64,000 bases of DNA from Agelaius tricolor (taxonomy: Eukaryota > Chordata > Aves > Passeriformes > Icteridae). The translations under genes were made by a program, and so were the position numbers. A model generated the notes under the pieces. It did not search any database and was not told the origin of the DNA. It was given only the letters and a program-made list of their open reading frames with translations. This document shows positions 35,501-49,900 of the stretch, piece after piece (the stretch's first letter is position 1; every line of letters starts with the position of its first letter). The stretch is taken from contig JALJCS010000002.1 in the NCBI GenBank assembly GCA_023055355.1, positions 83,291,001-83,355,000 of the forward strand, read 5' to 3'.

Positions 35501-38264
35501 TTTGAGAGATGAAGAAAAATGGCAGGTGCAGAAAGGCTGAGCAGCTTGCTAAGGTCTGTGCAGTGAAGCATCTGTGGAGGCAGGATCAAGAAGCAGGAGC
35601 GGCCAGCTGCTGTTTCTACAGCAAGCAGATTCTGGCTAGAACCATGGGCTCCAGAGGAAAAAAAGTAGAGGGCTTTTTTCCCCCTGGTTTATTGTTTTCT
35701 GGTTATTCTTACAGACTGGGCTGTACCTAGCAGCTCAGCCCTGGGCAGTGGCTGGTGACATTTTGCAGTGGTGGATGCCTTGGTTAGTGAAATGCCTTTT
35801 AGTGAAGTGAAAGGAATATCACTCCTTGACATTTTGCTGAGACATCTATCCCAGACTACTGTGCATGTTAGTCAAAGGACAGTCACATGCTTCTTTTCCC
35901 CTTTTTCTTACTTTTACAGGCCAGAAAATCCTGCAAGCTCCAAGTGATTGAAAACATTTAATTAAATGCTTTGGAGAGGTTGTTTCTTCCATTAAACCAG
36001 GAGAGGCTCTAACTTTCACAAGGAGTTGAAGAGACAGACAAAGATGGGACAGGGAAGGTTGCTGGTGGCCCTCCACAAGCAAGTGTCCTGAGGGAATATG
36101 GAGGTGCTGGGCTGGTGTTGGTGCTGTGTCCCCAAACACCACCTGCAGCCCCAGTTCTGAGCCTGGTTTGCAGTTACTGCACTGTGTTCACTGTTAAGTC
36201 TGGTCAAGGCCAACCCCACCTCCTGATGCTGAAGGCAGTAGGCTCTGCTTCTGCTGTTTGCAATAGAGGAAACTTTTTGGTGAAACTTCCCCTTGCTTTG
36301 TTTTAAAATTCTTTCCTTTTTTTTTTTTTCTTCAATTTCAGATCAGCATCCACTGCTCAGTTCAGTCATATTCCCTTCTCTTTCTCTTTAGAAAAAAAAG
36401 GAATTGGGCATATATACCTTCTGTAATGATTTCAGGGGTTAAGGATATTGCCTCAGTTGGAGTTTTGTACAGAGTTTTGTATTGCAGTTTATGCTGCAAC
36501 AGCCTTAAACTGCTCCAGTGTCTGTGCTGAATATATTCTCAGTTTTTTCTCAGAAATTCCAGTCTGCACTGAGTTGAATTCCTCCGTGTAAGTGCCATCC
36601 TGATTTCTCATACGAGGGATACAAGTTTAATCACTGGCATTTTTGTGATTTCTCAGTAGGCCTTTGGAAGCCTGTCTTTGGCCAGGATTAATGGGAGGCT
36701 CCAGGTGGCTCTTATCACTCAGACCATGTACTTTTCATGGCCATTTCTGTGAAGAGGCTTTTGTGTGGATGGGTGCATGAGAAAGCCTGCAGCCTGAGCT
36801 CACAGACAGGACTTGTTTAATCATGGTACTTATTTACTCTGCTGACAAAAATCAAATCTATTTTGAATAGAAATAGTAAGAGTTCATGGATTTTATGTTT
36901 TCCAGTCAGGAAAGGAATCAATATCATGTATCTTAGGTGACCAAGGACAGAGCTTGAATACCAGAAATAAATGTTCAGTCTGCAAGCAGCTCACAGGCTT
37001 CAATGTCTCAAACATATTTTCTTAGACCAGGTATTTAAATAGTCTTTGCTAGACAGCAAATATAAACACTGCTGCCTGTTTGCAGAAAAGAAATGTGCCC
37101 AAACTTTCCTGCTTGGTTTTTTATTGTGTCACCAGGAGACACTTTTCCTTCATTTTCAGATTTTCTTTATGAGAAATGTATACTTTATTGATTACTTCAA
37201 AAGTACCTCAGACTGGAGACCATCCAAATGACCTTTTAAGACTTCTGGAAGAAAATCTGAAGATATAATATGACAGCTAGGGAAGCTCATATGATCTGTG
37301 AAAACAGGGAAAAAAAATCAGTTCTTCTCCCAAAGGCTTATACATGGCTGATACTGATTTTTCAAAGGTTTGTTCTGAATTTGCTTGAGCCATGTTTTTT
37401 CAGACTGAAGAGTAGAAAGACAGTAATAGGAATGAAACAACACCAGTAATTTAATATTAGTTATTTTACTTTTTTTTTCCTTCACCTCATTATGCAAAGT
37501 CTGATAATTGCAGAAATATATTTAGTAGTTAACGGGTAGCTGTGCAAGATCTATGATAGTGGCTGCATATTGACAGTGGTTGTGAATTTTCCAAACTCTT
37601 TTATGTCTCAGAGTTCTCACTTCCAAAGGGAAGACAAGTTATTCACTGCTCCACAAGTGTTTCAATAAATCACTTCATTGATGAGAGGATTTGCAATTAA
37701 GCTCATGCTAAAGCACTCATTAACCATATCACCTTTATCGCTTTAATTACAGGAATGGGAGATGATTATCAACTGTATTAACTGTGTGAGTTAATCATTG
37801 AAAAGTGCCTGTCATTAATTCCTCTCTGTTTGTGAGCTAAAACTTACAGGGAGTCTTTACTCAGCTGAAACCCTCAGTGAGGACAACATGGACTTTGCCA
37901 GATAGGGTCAAGTGGAAGCAGGTGGGTGTTTTGCCTGAGTTAAGAAGTAAGTGCATTTTGTCATGGTTCAGAGTTTTCACTTCCCCTCAACTCTGTACAA
38001 AATCCCATCGGTCAGACCTTGCTGCTGCTGCAGGGAGATTTTGCAACGTGGCCATTGACATTGTCCCAAAGAGCCCTGGATTATAACCATACAGGGCAAT
38101 TTCCATGGGCAAAATGTCTCTTCTCCTGTGCAGTCAGCAACAGACCTTGCTGCCTCTTCACCCTCTCCAGTGAAGATCCCCTCTGCGTAGGAGAGTCCAG
38201 CTTGGAAAAGGGATGTGACTTTCAACTCTCCTGTTCTGTTTATTACCCACTATGGGTTGGCCAG
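32513..38264. other. Intergenic, no gene seen
   Basis: Unique AT-rich sequence between two CR1 remnants. It contains a 15-bp tandem duplication (TAATCAGTAATATAT at 35137-35151 and 35155-35169), a poly-T run near 36318 and homeodomain-type AT motifs around 37720-37810. No open frame has recognisable protein character. Confidence 0.65.
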
Positions 38265-38745
38265 GTTGGCAGGGATGAGGCTGATGAGAGAATTACTAGG
38301 ATAGCCAAAAGCAACTTGCAAGCACTAGGTTGCCTGCTTGGACAGATGGGAACACAGGTGGTGTTCTTCTTGATTCCTTTGGTAACCAGGGATGAATACC
38401 AAAAGGAACTGGAAAACCCAAGTGGTGCCACTGTGGAATTTTGGGGTTTTCAGTCATGGGGTGGTTTATATGGCATCAGGCATGCAGGATGAGGTTCACC
38501 TGTCTAATTGGGGCAAAATGATTCTAGCCCCATGGCTTGACATGGCTGGTTGAGAGGCTTTAAATTAGGTTTGAAGGGTGGAGGGGATGAGAGAGACTCA
38601 CTAGAGGTGATCCTAGAGCAGAGGGCAGGAACAAGAGCAAGGCTAGGGGTGCTCTGGCTCAAAGAGAGGGATAAATCCAGAACAGGCACCTTGCTATGGT
38701 CAGGGCTGTGCCCAGAAAGCCTTCAAGAGCCTAGTTCTTGATCAT
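38265..38745 (+). mobile_element. CR1 LINE ORF1 fragment
   Basis: The plus-strand frame ending at 38492 contains LQALGCLLGQMGTQVVFFLI, matching the segment around GAQVVFSSILPV in the esterase-like C-terminal domain of CR1 ORF1. Downstream text follows the ORF1 end in another frame: GGCTTTAAATTAGGTTTGAA near 38559 corresponds to the common CR1 junction just after the domain. The fragment is diverged and frameshifted after 38492. It is separate from the ORF2/3' copy 6 kb to the left but has the same orientation, so the two could be remnants of one rearranged insertion or independent copies. Confidence 0.7.
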
Positions 38746-41700
38746 GCCTGACCATGGCCCATCTTGGTGTCTTTGGTGACAATGTGATTGTCACCAGCTG
38801 AGGGGGGGAAGAGTGGTGGAGTGATGTGGCAGGGCTGCTTCCACAGTTCAGCTACTTGGAAGAGACTACCCTGAAGAAAGCACTAAAATAGCAGGGGGTT
38901 TATAGCTGCAGTAGACTCAGGTTATTTGTTTTGAGCTTCTTAGGAGTCAGTCAGGGAAGCTGCTGAGAAATGTTGCATGGGGACTCATAGCAGCACTGTT
39001 GCAGGACAAGGATAGTGTGAGTATTCATTCCTTCCTCACCAACACAGGACAAGGCCGTAATTTTCTATTTTAAGGCAAATGGCAGATGCTGTTATTATCA
39101 CACCAGCAGATCATTCAGTTATTACTGTTTGCACTGCAGAAGCATCCTGAGGCCCAAACTCTGTCAAAACTCCCATTTGCTATGTACAGGACATAGTTTT
39201 AGGGAGATTGTCCCTGCCTGGAAGAGCTTCTAAACAGACAAAGCTGGTCATACTTCACTGCAACAATGACAAAAAGCATAGTATACCCAAAGTTGTAACT
39301 CAGAAAGTCCTTGATGGAGCTGTCAATTTTTTTAAGGACAGACTCATTATTCAAGCAAGGTGGAGACACTCAGATCTAATCAGATATTTTGGTTTTGAGT
39401 CTAGGAAGAAAATATGGCACATGCTCAAAACAACCTACATTAAATGGGGCAGTTGAAGCATCAATTCCACTTATAGAGAAAGCAGACTGCTCATGAGAGG
39501 CTTAAGGATTTTTGTACACTTCTTGCTAATGATCCCTTTAATTACTTGCTGTAAGTCATCTGGAATGAAAACACCATGATACTCTTGTAAAGAAAAAGGG
39601 TTTTGTAATGCTGTGTAATATGTATGGATTTAGGGCCCTATGGATTAAATTTGGCAATTTCAAGCATGCAAAGTTGCTAATCCACACTTTGTAAAAAATA
39701 AAAAGCAGCAGTGAGGCAGGCTGATGCCCTGAGGATGGCCTGGGAATTCCACACATGCCTGTCTTCTGCAACTCCCATCCAGGGAGCAAACATTATCTTC
39801 CCTGTTGCAATAGGTGTAGGAAGACCAAAGAGGTCTTGCAGCAAAGCAAAGGCAGTTTTATCAGGTCCTTCTCTATGTTTTCTTTTCATGGTTATTTTTC
39901 TTGACATTTCTGTTCTTCCTGTTTCCTAGTGTTTTAAAGTATGTATTTGTCACATATAATTTTATTTTCCTGTAATAGCTTCATCCACAGTGAATTCTCT
40001 TGGAGAACAGCCCAGAGATTTTTCTGTTTCTTCTTCTGCCTTTATTTTCACAGCATCTGTTATTACATCATTTATATGGATTACATCCACATAATTTTAG
40101 CTTTTATGTCAAACTTATAATGCCAGAGTCAGGCTGTCAAAATGTCTAAATCCTGAGGATTTTATTCCAGTAGAATTTGCACTATATTTTCTCTTATTGC
40201 GTCAGTAAGTTGAATGTTGTATATTTCTAGTAGGGGGGACAAAATAATATAGGTATAGAAATGAGTAAAAAATTATTTGAGAGGCTGGTAAATTGAATCA
40301 TATTTTTCAATTTTCACAGGGTCAATGATGAACTGTTAGAAATAAAAGAATCTTGAATTTGGGTTCATTTATAAACCCTTGACTACACTTTTTGTTCCAA
40401 AATCCTAATGGTTATCATTAAATTTTTTAGTACTGAATTTGATAAATTCTGTATTTTCCTCCTGCATCTCAATGATAGATCCTGGAATCTTGTATCAAAT
40501 ATCTTGTTATCAAATATTTGACTAAAGTTTCCTGTTTGTACTTCACTTGCCTTTTAAAGATCATGAGACTCCACTTTTCTGTACTTATTCTGTCTTGCTC
40601 TCTGCCTCCCCATCACTGGGGCTTGCTTAGCCCTAAATCCCACCCAGTGTCAGTGCTAAGGGTTTGGTAAATTTGGGTACCAAAACACAAAAAAGAGGCA
40701 GGAAGATTGATAATAGATTTACAGAACCCTTGTAAGCTTTTTAAAACTGACTTTTTTCTCCTCCCTTCCCCTATCCTTCTCTCCCTTCTTCATCATTCAC
40801 AGTACTTCTCTGAGTGGCTATTCATTCTTTAACTTAATTCAGTAAATTGAGACCAAATTAAGGATATTCATAGCCCTGCACACCAAAAGTAATTAAATGG
40901 AATAAAGGCAATTACAGATTTAATTTTTCTTGCTCAATATCCACCTATCTCCCTGTTTTCATGTGTGATTAACCTATCAAACATTTCAATTTCTTTCTCA
41001 GACCTCTTCCCTCAGACCAAGCTGGAATTATTGGTAGCAGAGGGTGAAGTTTTTCAGAGGATGAATTACACCAGTGTTGGTGCCAGACTCTTCACAGTAC
41101 CTTAATTCAAAACTCACAGTTCATGAAATAATTGAGGTCTCATGTTGGGGTTTATCTGAAAACAAAGATGCAGATAGGTTTCATGGGTAACATGACTGTT
41201 ATGTGACATCCTATTTTTCTGGTGAGCCCACCTGGCTGCTGTGAGTTACAGGGGACACAATCTCCTCCAGGGTCCAGCTGTTAGAAGGGTGCAGTGACTG
41301 CCAGCTTTGTATGCATTCAGACTGAGAAATGGCAGAACAGCACCAGTGGTGCCTTCTAGGAGAAATTCCTGGTTCATGGTGAGAGCAGGCTGGCCAGGAC
41401 AGTGAAATCCCATCCACATGCAGAATTAAGAGAAGGTATCAGCTGGGCCTTTGAGACTGGTGCTCTGGATCCCATCTCTGAATTTCTCCTCACATCTCCC
41501 TCCTGTAGACTCAGTTATTGAACTTGGACCTAGCAGGTTCCTGGGAAGATGGATAATTAGTAAAAGCAGTGACAAATTACTTTGTTAAGAAGATTTTGTG
41601 AACATTTATGGGAAAGTGCATCACTTCAGTGGTGTTTGAACTGATGGAAAAATTAATATCAGCATTCTGGATTGATTTACTGTCCATACAAAAGTAGGTG

Positions 41701-44700
41701 TTAGTGACAACATCAAAAGACCCTGGCTGGGTAAAGATTTGGTGGAATAGCAAATCCTTTAAGACTTAGGGTCAAATGCAGCTCAGATTGGCACACCAGG
41801 TGATCCCATTCCTTGTCAAGGATATTAAATAGCTGGGTTTTTAATGTATCTCAGCATCGCTAGGATATATGTGCGGTCAAATAACTTCTGGGAGGCACTC
41901 ACACTCTCAGAGAAAGAACCTGAGGAGAGCTTCAAATTTTAGATTTGCCTATCAGAAATAATATTTCCCTAAACATCTGTCCCACAGTAGGCAACTGTTG
42001 GGGTGGTGCCTTTCTAGTGGCTCCTAGGATAAAATAAAGAAACAGAACAGAAAGAAGAAAAGGAGAGTTAAATCTTTTCCTCTCCTTTTTGGAGAGGAAT
42101 GGTGAGGGGATAGGTGAGGTTTGAGGTGATTGGTGAGGTTTGCCCATTGCTCTTGGGACACAGGCATGTGATCCCTTGCAGAACAGGACTTGGTGCTGCC
42201 AAGAGCTTTCCTGTCTGGCAATTAGTTGTGTAATTTGGGGCTTTTTGCACAAGTATACTCTACCCACTGATCTCTGCACACTCATTTGTAGATGGGGTCG
42301 TTGTGTGGGACTATTTCCCATCACATGTCATCTTTGCTGTCCCTCTGACTCATATTTCTCTGCTGTGGCTGCATCCACCGTGTGACTGCGCACCAAGAGT
42401 GGTCATTTCCTTTGGTATCACAGGAATCCACTCCAGTGAGCAGCCAGGCTGAATTATGGCCTGGAGAGCTTCAAATGGATTAAAATCAGGCTTCAAAATC
42501 CAGAGGCCTCATTTCTCATACAGTTAGACTATTCTGATACTTGTTCAGATGATCATTTCAGGGTGACATCTCTGACCACTTGAATGAGAACAAGACTGTT
42601 ATGTCCACTTTATACCAATAAATAAAACCTTCCATCAGTAGATGAGTGAGTTACAGAAGCAGATGATTAAAAGCACAAAATTCTTACCCACATAGAAAAA
42701 CTAGACTTCAATGCTTAAAATTATGACCCATTTAAAACTTTGGTAATTTGCAGTCTAGACTTTTGGAAAAGTGTGGGGCATGGTACCATAAGCAGAGATA
42801 GATCCCATCAGGGTCTTGGGTTCAAATGCTGTCTCACATTAATATACACAAACTCCCTTTTTCTATTTCTTAAAGGTTTGTGTTTATGATTCCTGCCATG
42901 GTTGTTGGTGATAAATTATAACAAAAATAGCCCATGAGTTTATATTTAGGTGCTTCTGTAAGGGTCTGTTAGGCTAAATTTGTCTCTGGCAGGTTACTTT
43001 ATTTGGCCATTTGGCTCTGAGGTGCACATCCCTCATGCTTTCCCAGCAACTCTATGTTTTAGTTCTTACAGGAAAGAGTTAAAATCCCCTCAGTATAGAA
43101 GAGGATATAAGGAGAAGTAATTTGCATATTTGACTCACTCTTCCTGGAAAGGAACAGGAAAGAGTGATAAGTTCTCAGTACCAGTCCAGGAGCCTTAGGA
43201 TATCACATAACCAGGAACAGAACATACCATCAGCAGATGCTTAAGGTTTTTGCTCCCAGTTAATAGCCAGGCAAACTGAAGCAGAGCTGGGGTGAAACAC
43301 AACCAGTACTCAAGTTTTCCAATCCTTGTGCTCTATCACTATATTAGTGGTTTTGCTCTGAGAAATTATTATGTTCTTCATTTGAGGCATTTCATGCAAT
43401 AGAATATAAAAAATTCCATAGTTGTAAAGGTCATCTAGATGAAAAATGAAGGGATGTTTAAATATGAAGATTGATATTAAGTAATAGCAGGAAAAAAATC
43501 TATAGAAATTTCTGCTTGTTTTGAAGATTTGGTATCCTTGGGCACATTACTGTGATGTTCACAAAAAAAACAAGTTTGAAATTAGTAGGCACAAGATTCT
43601 TGAAAAATTGTCCTACTCCTAAAATTTAGGAAAAAAGCTATCCAGCAATATCCCTGTAGAGTGTAAGGGTTACCTGCTGCATAGCTTAGGAAAGATTGCT
43701 GCTGGCAGAAATTGCAGCACATAACCACCTGCTCCAGATGCTCTTCTTTCATTGTTCAACACCCAGAGCCTTTGTACCTTGTCATATTCATTGGAGTGGT
43801 CTTAAACTAAAGCAAACAGCTAACATTGCCAGCTGGATAAGCCCAGGAAAGACAATAGTGGGCTTCAAATTAAATTAGCAATAATTAAGCTGAATATCAG
43901 CCTTAGACATGTGTGTTTCCAATAGGTAGAGCTCCTCTTCCTTCTACTGAGGTTTGTCTTGGGGTGGCTCTTGAAGGACTGGGTTTATGGTACAGAGCCT
44001 TCCCAAGGTGCTTAGGGAAGGTCAGCTCTCAGGGTCTGCATGTGCTGGGCTAATTTTTTATCACCATGAATGATTGGCTTGGCACTACTGTGGTTCTAGA
44101 GAAGGAGCTTTGGATCCTGATTTGGTTTCTTATGCTGAAAGAGCCTTTTGTGGCTGCCTCAGCAAATGCCTATGATACAGACAAGGGTGCTGCTTCCCTG
44201 TCTCCAAGATCACCAAGTTTCAAATGGCTGATTGCCCCTAGCACTATAGTTTTCATCCAGATCATTTGTTCCTGAAAGAGGTTTAATTTATTGGAATTAA
44301 TTTCATACAGCTGCTGGAATACATCAAAGTGCAGCAAGAGGGAGTTGAGCAAACTCAGCCCCCACGGTGCCTGTTGGGAGGGAAGCTGCCATCTGTCTCC
44401 CTGACGAGCTGCATTAAGGTTTTTTCTCACTAAGAAATCTGTGCTTTTTGTTTCAGTCCCAGACACTGTTCCTCAAAGATGCTCTCTTTAGGCAGCCAAT
44501 TTCTGATGACAGTGGCTCCTGGTATAATCACCACTGGTAAAAATACAATAAAGCTTTAGCTTGGATTTAAGGTTCACCTCTGCAGTAAGTGGGGAGGAAA
44601 CCTGCTGCTGGGAGATAGCAGGTGGGATTAAGTGGCTTTATTAAAGGCTCCAGGCACACTCTGCCAGGCCATAGCATTGTGGCTTCAGATCTCCACTCAT

Positions 44701-45204
44701 GCAGACATTTTCTTCAGGGCAAAGCTCTGTATATAACACTGCCTGATGGGAAACAGACAGTCTTCACTGAGACACTCAGCAAGATACAAGGTGACAGAGA
44801 ATCTCACTTCCAGCAGTACTTTTACACTGTTCTCTCAGCATTTGTGCATTTGTTGATTCTGTATGTTCTGGTCTAACCAGAAATTAAAGTTGTGCTAGTA
44901 CAGCTCTAATTAATGCAAACATATAAATGCACAGGTGGGAGCCCTGTGCATGCACTGAGCTCTCAGGTACATGGTGCCTTGGTTCAGGAAGGCTCCAGCT
45001 CCAGTGGTGAGGTCAGGTGAACAGTTTGGAAACATGTGATGGTCCTGCCGAGAGCTGTGCTCTGCTGAGAGACAACACCATACTACTCAGCCACTGCAGA
45101 ATAAAGTGGCTTTGCTGAAGGCTTTGCTGGGACCAGCAGCTCCAAAGATGAGAAACCCCAGAGCTGTTCAGCACTGCACTGTCTGAGCAGAAGTGACTGC
45201 TTGG
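38746..45204. other. Intergenic, no gene seen
   Basis: About 6.5 kb of AT-rich sequence without identifiable repeats or exons. Open frames are short (the longest, 41932-42324 minus, 130 codons, overlaps others on both strands) and resemble no family. Confidence 0.65.
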
Positions 45205-45266
45205 CCACACCACAATGAAATACATTAGATTAAGGTCCCTTCCAACCCAAGCCATTCTACTGTTCT
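45205..45266 (+). mobile_element. CR1 LINE 3' tail
   Basis: A short plus-oriented remnant of a CR1 terminus: TTAGATTAAGGTCCCTTCCA followed by ACCCAAGCCATTCTACTG and TTCTGT. Only the last about 60 bases can be recognised. The upstream 250 bases contain no further CR1 text I can identify. It is a severely 5'-truncated, non-coding insertion. Confidence 0.7.
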
Positions 45267-46934
45267 GTAAAATAGATATATTTCTGTTTTCACAGATGCA
45301 GAGCTGTTTGCAATGGTTGAGCTTTAACGGTACAATGTTAGGAATGGGAAATCCTAGAGGCTTTAGTCATTTGTGGGGAGAGGGAAAATTGTTACTCGTG
45401 TTTATATAGAGCTCAGCACAGGGGATTCTGACATAACGGGGATATTTAGATACCACTGCAACATAAATGGTAAATAATAGAAGTGCAATGTCCTACCAAA
45501 ATTAACAGTAATGAAGGAAAATGACTACTTCAATGATATGATAATAGCCCCTTGTGACATACAGGCATTGTAGCTCAATAAATAGGTAGTCACTTGTACA
45601 ACAGAGTAGCCAGGAATCAGAGTGCTTATTCTATTGTGTTTTTACAGTGGTCTTGGACCACTACAAAGTGCATTTGGGATGCAACCAGCAAGAGAAGAAG
45701 GTTCAGCACATCCTTAGATTGTGACAGCACTCTTCTGTGTTTCTCTGATTTCCTTGCTGAGATGCAAGTCCTGTCTGTGCATTTCAGGGCATATCCATGA
45801 CATTGAGATTAGAAAGTTAGGAGTGTATGTTTTTCCCTGCAAAAGGGAATCAAGAGCATAATAGCATAGGAAAGGGAGGGACCTTGTGTGCCTCTGGGTC
45901 AAGTCCTTTTCAGAATCTCATTTTAGGTAATCCCCTCATTAATGGATCAAGTACTGTCTTGGGATTTTCATCTTGGTCTGCCCTTTTTGGGGTTGTTTCA
46001 GATCCCTATTTCCTTAATTAGTGGAATCCTTCATCTAATTTCCAGCCTAAAACTATTCATGCTCATAACCTTTTCCTCTCCTACCAACATATTCTTTTCA
46101 TTAAATAGGTTTTTCCCTCCACTGGCAATTAACTTGCTGATGTATTTATACAGCACAATCATGTGATATCTGTCTCTATTTGGCCAAGCTTTTCTAGGTC
46201 CCTTGGTACTGTTAAATTTTGGTTACCAAACACAAAAATAGTTGAAGGTCCTATAGGGGAAGACATCACTCAGTGCTCTTATAGCCATACCATGGGAATA
46301 CCTGATGAGCTGGGACATGGAAAGGAGGATACACCTCACACACCCATCTACTGAGCCTCCATGGGTACTCAAAAATATCTCACAACCTTGGGATGTGGCT
46401 TTGGAGAAAAAAAAATCCTATGACAGTGACTGGAAAGAAACTTCCACCACTGGAGAGATGAGGACTTTTGAAGAGCTCTCCCAGGGAGGGTAGATTTCCT
46501 ACACTATGTGTCCTTCCTGGTAATGTGGTTTACCTCACATCTGCAGATTTGTATTTGTCACTGTGGAGCCTGTCTGAAGGGAGATACTCTTGTGCTGCAT
46601 CCTGCCTTCCCCAGTCTGCATGTAAGATGCCAAGGCTTATTAAGTGGGTATTTCTTGGATGGTGGCTTTCCTGTATTGTGTGGCTGGCTGGTGTGTACAG
46701 ATAAGGTAATCACCACTGGCACTGCAAGGAAAAACAAAACTGCTGCAAAGCAGGAAGGCTGGAAATCTACTTTCTATTCTTGGTCATTTTTGTTGGTATA
46801 GTGGCTGATTCACTTGCTGTTGGCTGCCTTTGGGAGAAAGGTCAGTGCTGGAACTTCTCACTTAAAATCCCTCAGTTACCAGAGTGCCCCTCTGATTGGC
46901 CCAAATGCTGGAGCCAAAGTAAAATCTGTCAAAA

Positions 46935-46956
46935 CCCCCCCCCCCCCCAAAAAAAA
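46935..46956. repeat. C14 A8 homopolymer junction
   Basis: Fourteen C followed by eight A, then CC. It lies between unique sequences upstream of SNTB1, with no associated element visible. Confidence 0.95.
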
Positions 46957-49900
46957 CCATGACAAAACAGGAGCAAAAACAATACCCATCTGAGCAGCTT
47001 TTGTACAAGTAAATCCATCTACCTTTCATTTTTTCATAATCCTTTCCCTATGTGTAATCCATTATTCCTCAGAAATTAAACTTGTTGTTTCCTTGCTGAG
47101 GAAGGTCAACTGAGCTGAAAAGTTTATGCTGTGTACTGAATTTTGCTCTCAGAAGTGTGCAAAGTATGTCCCACTCTCCTGAAACACAGGCACAAAATCT
47201 TCCTGGTGTCACAGAGACTTCAGGTTCCCAGTTGCAAGATGGGAGAGGAATGAGCATTGGAGGACAGTGAAGCCACAAGAAGGTGCTTTTATTCTGAAGT
47301 TTCATTTATCATTAAGGCTGTAACTTTAAACAATTCAGCATATTTTAATCATGTTGTTGGTCTCTGTTGCTCTGCTGAGCCACACCAACCCTTCAGTTTC
47401 CCTCCCAAAGTCTCCCATATAAAAGTTTTTCTGTACCTCACCCACAAGGCATGACTTTTTCTGGCTGAGATGAGCTGTTGCTTTCCTACACCAAATGCTT
47501 TCTGCAGTCATCCGTGAGAAGAAATGCTGAAAACTCTGTGACCCTCAGGAGTTTCCATCTGTAGCTGGCTCATCTTTAAAACATTCCTCTTCTGTTTCAC
47601 CACTGCACATGAAGCATCTGAGAAAATAGTGGAAGCACTGAGCAGATGTTCATCAGCCTTGATTCCAGTATCCAGCGCTTCTGGCTGTGGAGGAGGAGGC
47701 AGGTGGTTAGCACGTGGTGTTTGCATCATTCTTTGGATGGAGGGACCCACTGCCACTCTGGAGAATGTGTTTTGGGGTGCTCTGTAAGGCAGCAAGGCAT
47801 GGCATTGAATAATCAAGATTCAGGCCATAACTCCATATGAGCAGGTATTCCACATGGGGCTGAATTATGCTTTGAAATACTCTGAATGGTTCCTACAGCC
47901 CAGGACCAGTTCAGTCTTCAGCAAAGCCAGCCCTGCTGAGGGGAAGGGTAGCAGACATGAGATAAGGAATGTGGGAAGGCACAGCTGTCCCACCACCACC
48001 TCTACAGAGCAGGCAGAGAGGGCCAGCTTTGGTGGGAGGCTTGTGGGGCAGTGGGGGCTGGCTCCAGGTGGAGGGGCTGGATCAGGAAGAGCTTACTGGG
48101 GAGCAGGGAAGGATGGAAACCCTAAACCACTCCAGCTCTGCAAAACCCTTCTCCATAGTTTTCCTTTCCCTTCATAGCCTGTGCTTTCTTGAGGATATGG
48201 ACTGTATTCTTATGGCTGGGAAAAAAATGAACTATTGATACATGGCTGGAAAGCCTTTAGACAGCTCTGATTGTCTCTGTGCAGCCAGAACAAGGATTTG
48301 TTATGCTGTCTTCTTTGAGAAAGGGTGGGACCCTTAGAAGAGAAGGTAAAATGACATCTTTGCAACAAGCCTGACGTGGTTTTTCTGTTTGTTATGCTTT
48401 TGTCAGCCCCATCATCCAAATATCAGCATTTGCACAGCCAGATTGCCCTAAGACCAGCAGAACTAATGGCAAAACATTTTCTAAGGGTTTGTCTTCTGAG
48501 GCTGAACTTCTTTGGGAATTACACAGTTTCTGAAAGTAGCTGAGGTCACAGTATTGTCTTTGTCTTGGTGGGGGTATTAATGAGGTCTCTCTCCCCTCTA
48601 TCTGATTGCTTAGTACTTTTACAGAACTCATCAGAAGTTTAGCAATGTTGAGACCTTTATCCCTCTACTAAATTTGAGTGCTGTGAGCCAAGAGATTCAG
48701 AAAATATTTGGGAGGAGCTGACTATTCAACAAACACAAATTAATGACATAATTCAGCTGGATATTGGCCCAAAAATGCATTGAGGAATGTTGAAACATTT
48801 AGCCAACTCACTAATGATGTTCATAATCGTGGTTGGTCTCAGGTGGGAAAACAAAAGTGGGATCTTTTGCATGAAAATTGCCTCAGAAAGGCAGAAAATA
48901 CTTGAAAGCTCTGTGCCTAAATGTAAAAATAATGTTTACTGTTCAGTCACCTTTCCTGGCTTTTCTGCAAAACAAACTTCTTTCCACCCCTGTGTCAATT
49001 TGCCTTTCCCAGCACATGCCAGTTTTTTCTGGTCAGATCAGGAACTCTCTGAACAGGAGTTGTCTGTTGCTGTGTGCTTGTACAACAACTCTTATAATGA
49101 GAATTCCTTCTTGGTTCAAACTGTTAAGCATTCCTATATCCCAGTAATATACTCTAATAAATAATGAAAGTGGAGCAGAGAAACCATCAAGAGAGGTGAA
49201 GCCTGTTTAGCTGGATAAATGGCATTTGACTTCACTTCTAAGCACGTCTTGCAAGCAAACTAAAATTTCTGTTAGTTGCCAAGATCTGTGTCATGCCCAT
49301 CACTAACACTTAAAGCAGTGCAGCTCTCTCCTCCAGAGCCTGTGGAGCTACTTCAGACACTAACAAAGATATTATGTTCTATGATAGATAGCCTTAGGTC
49401 CATTCTCTGATCATGACAGATAAGCAAAGGAAAAAATGATCTGAAATAAGTTGGTTTTAAAATATAATATGTTTATTCCTTCTGGGGTTTGCTAGTCTCT
49501 GCATGCCATGTAGGATCAGAGAAGTTAGCCTGACTTCTCCTTCCTTGCAAAGATGACTTCCCCAATTTTGCTTCACATGATTTTGACTACTTTATTACCT
49601 CAGGTTTCAAATGGTCTCATCACTCCTTTATGGAAAGTATTTTTCCAAGCCATCATCTGCTTGTCCCTTTTTTGTGTGTATGTGTTTGCTATTGTAAGTT
49701 TTCTTTTTTTAATTTCTCTCTAGGCTCCTGCTGTTAATGGAAGTTCTGTAGTGCAAGAGGAATGAGGACTCTGTGTGTGTGTCTGGGGGCTTGTATGGTG
49801 GGGGAGATAAATGGCAAAATGCAGGGCAGGTTCTGGGCTGGAGTACAGAAATGCCATAGGAAGGACAGGGAATGTTTGTGCTACACTGAGCTTTCTATCC

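Noticed and set aside
42770..42840. tRNA-like text with GGGTTCAAATGCTGT resembling a B box
   Set aside because: No proper A box or cloverleaf pairing could be found, and the spacing is too short.
45560..45600. TTGTAGCTCAATAAATAGG resembling a tRNA A box
   Set aside because: No B box follows at the right distance and no acceptor stem pairs.
45860..45915. GGGAGGGACCTTGTGTGCCTC resembling an inverted CR1 terminus
   Set aside because: Only about ten bases agree and no other CR1 block follows, so chance is likely.
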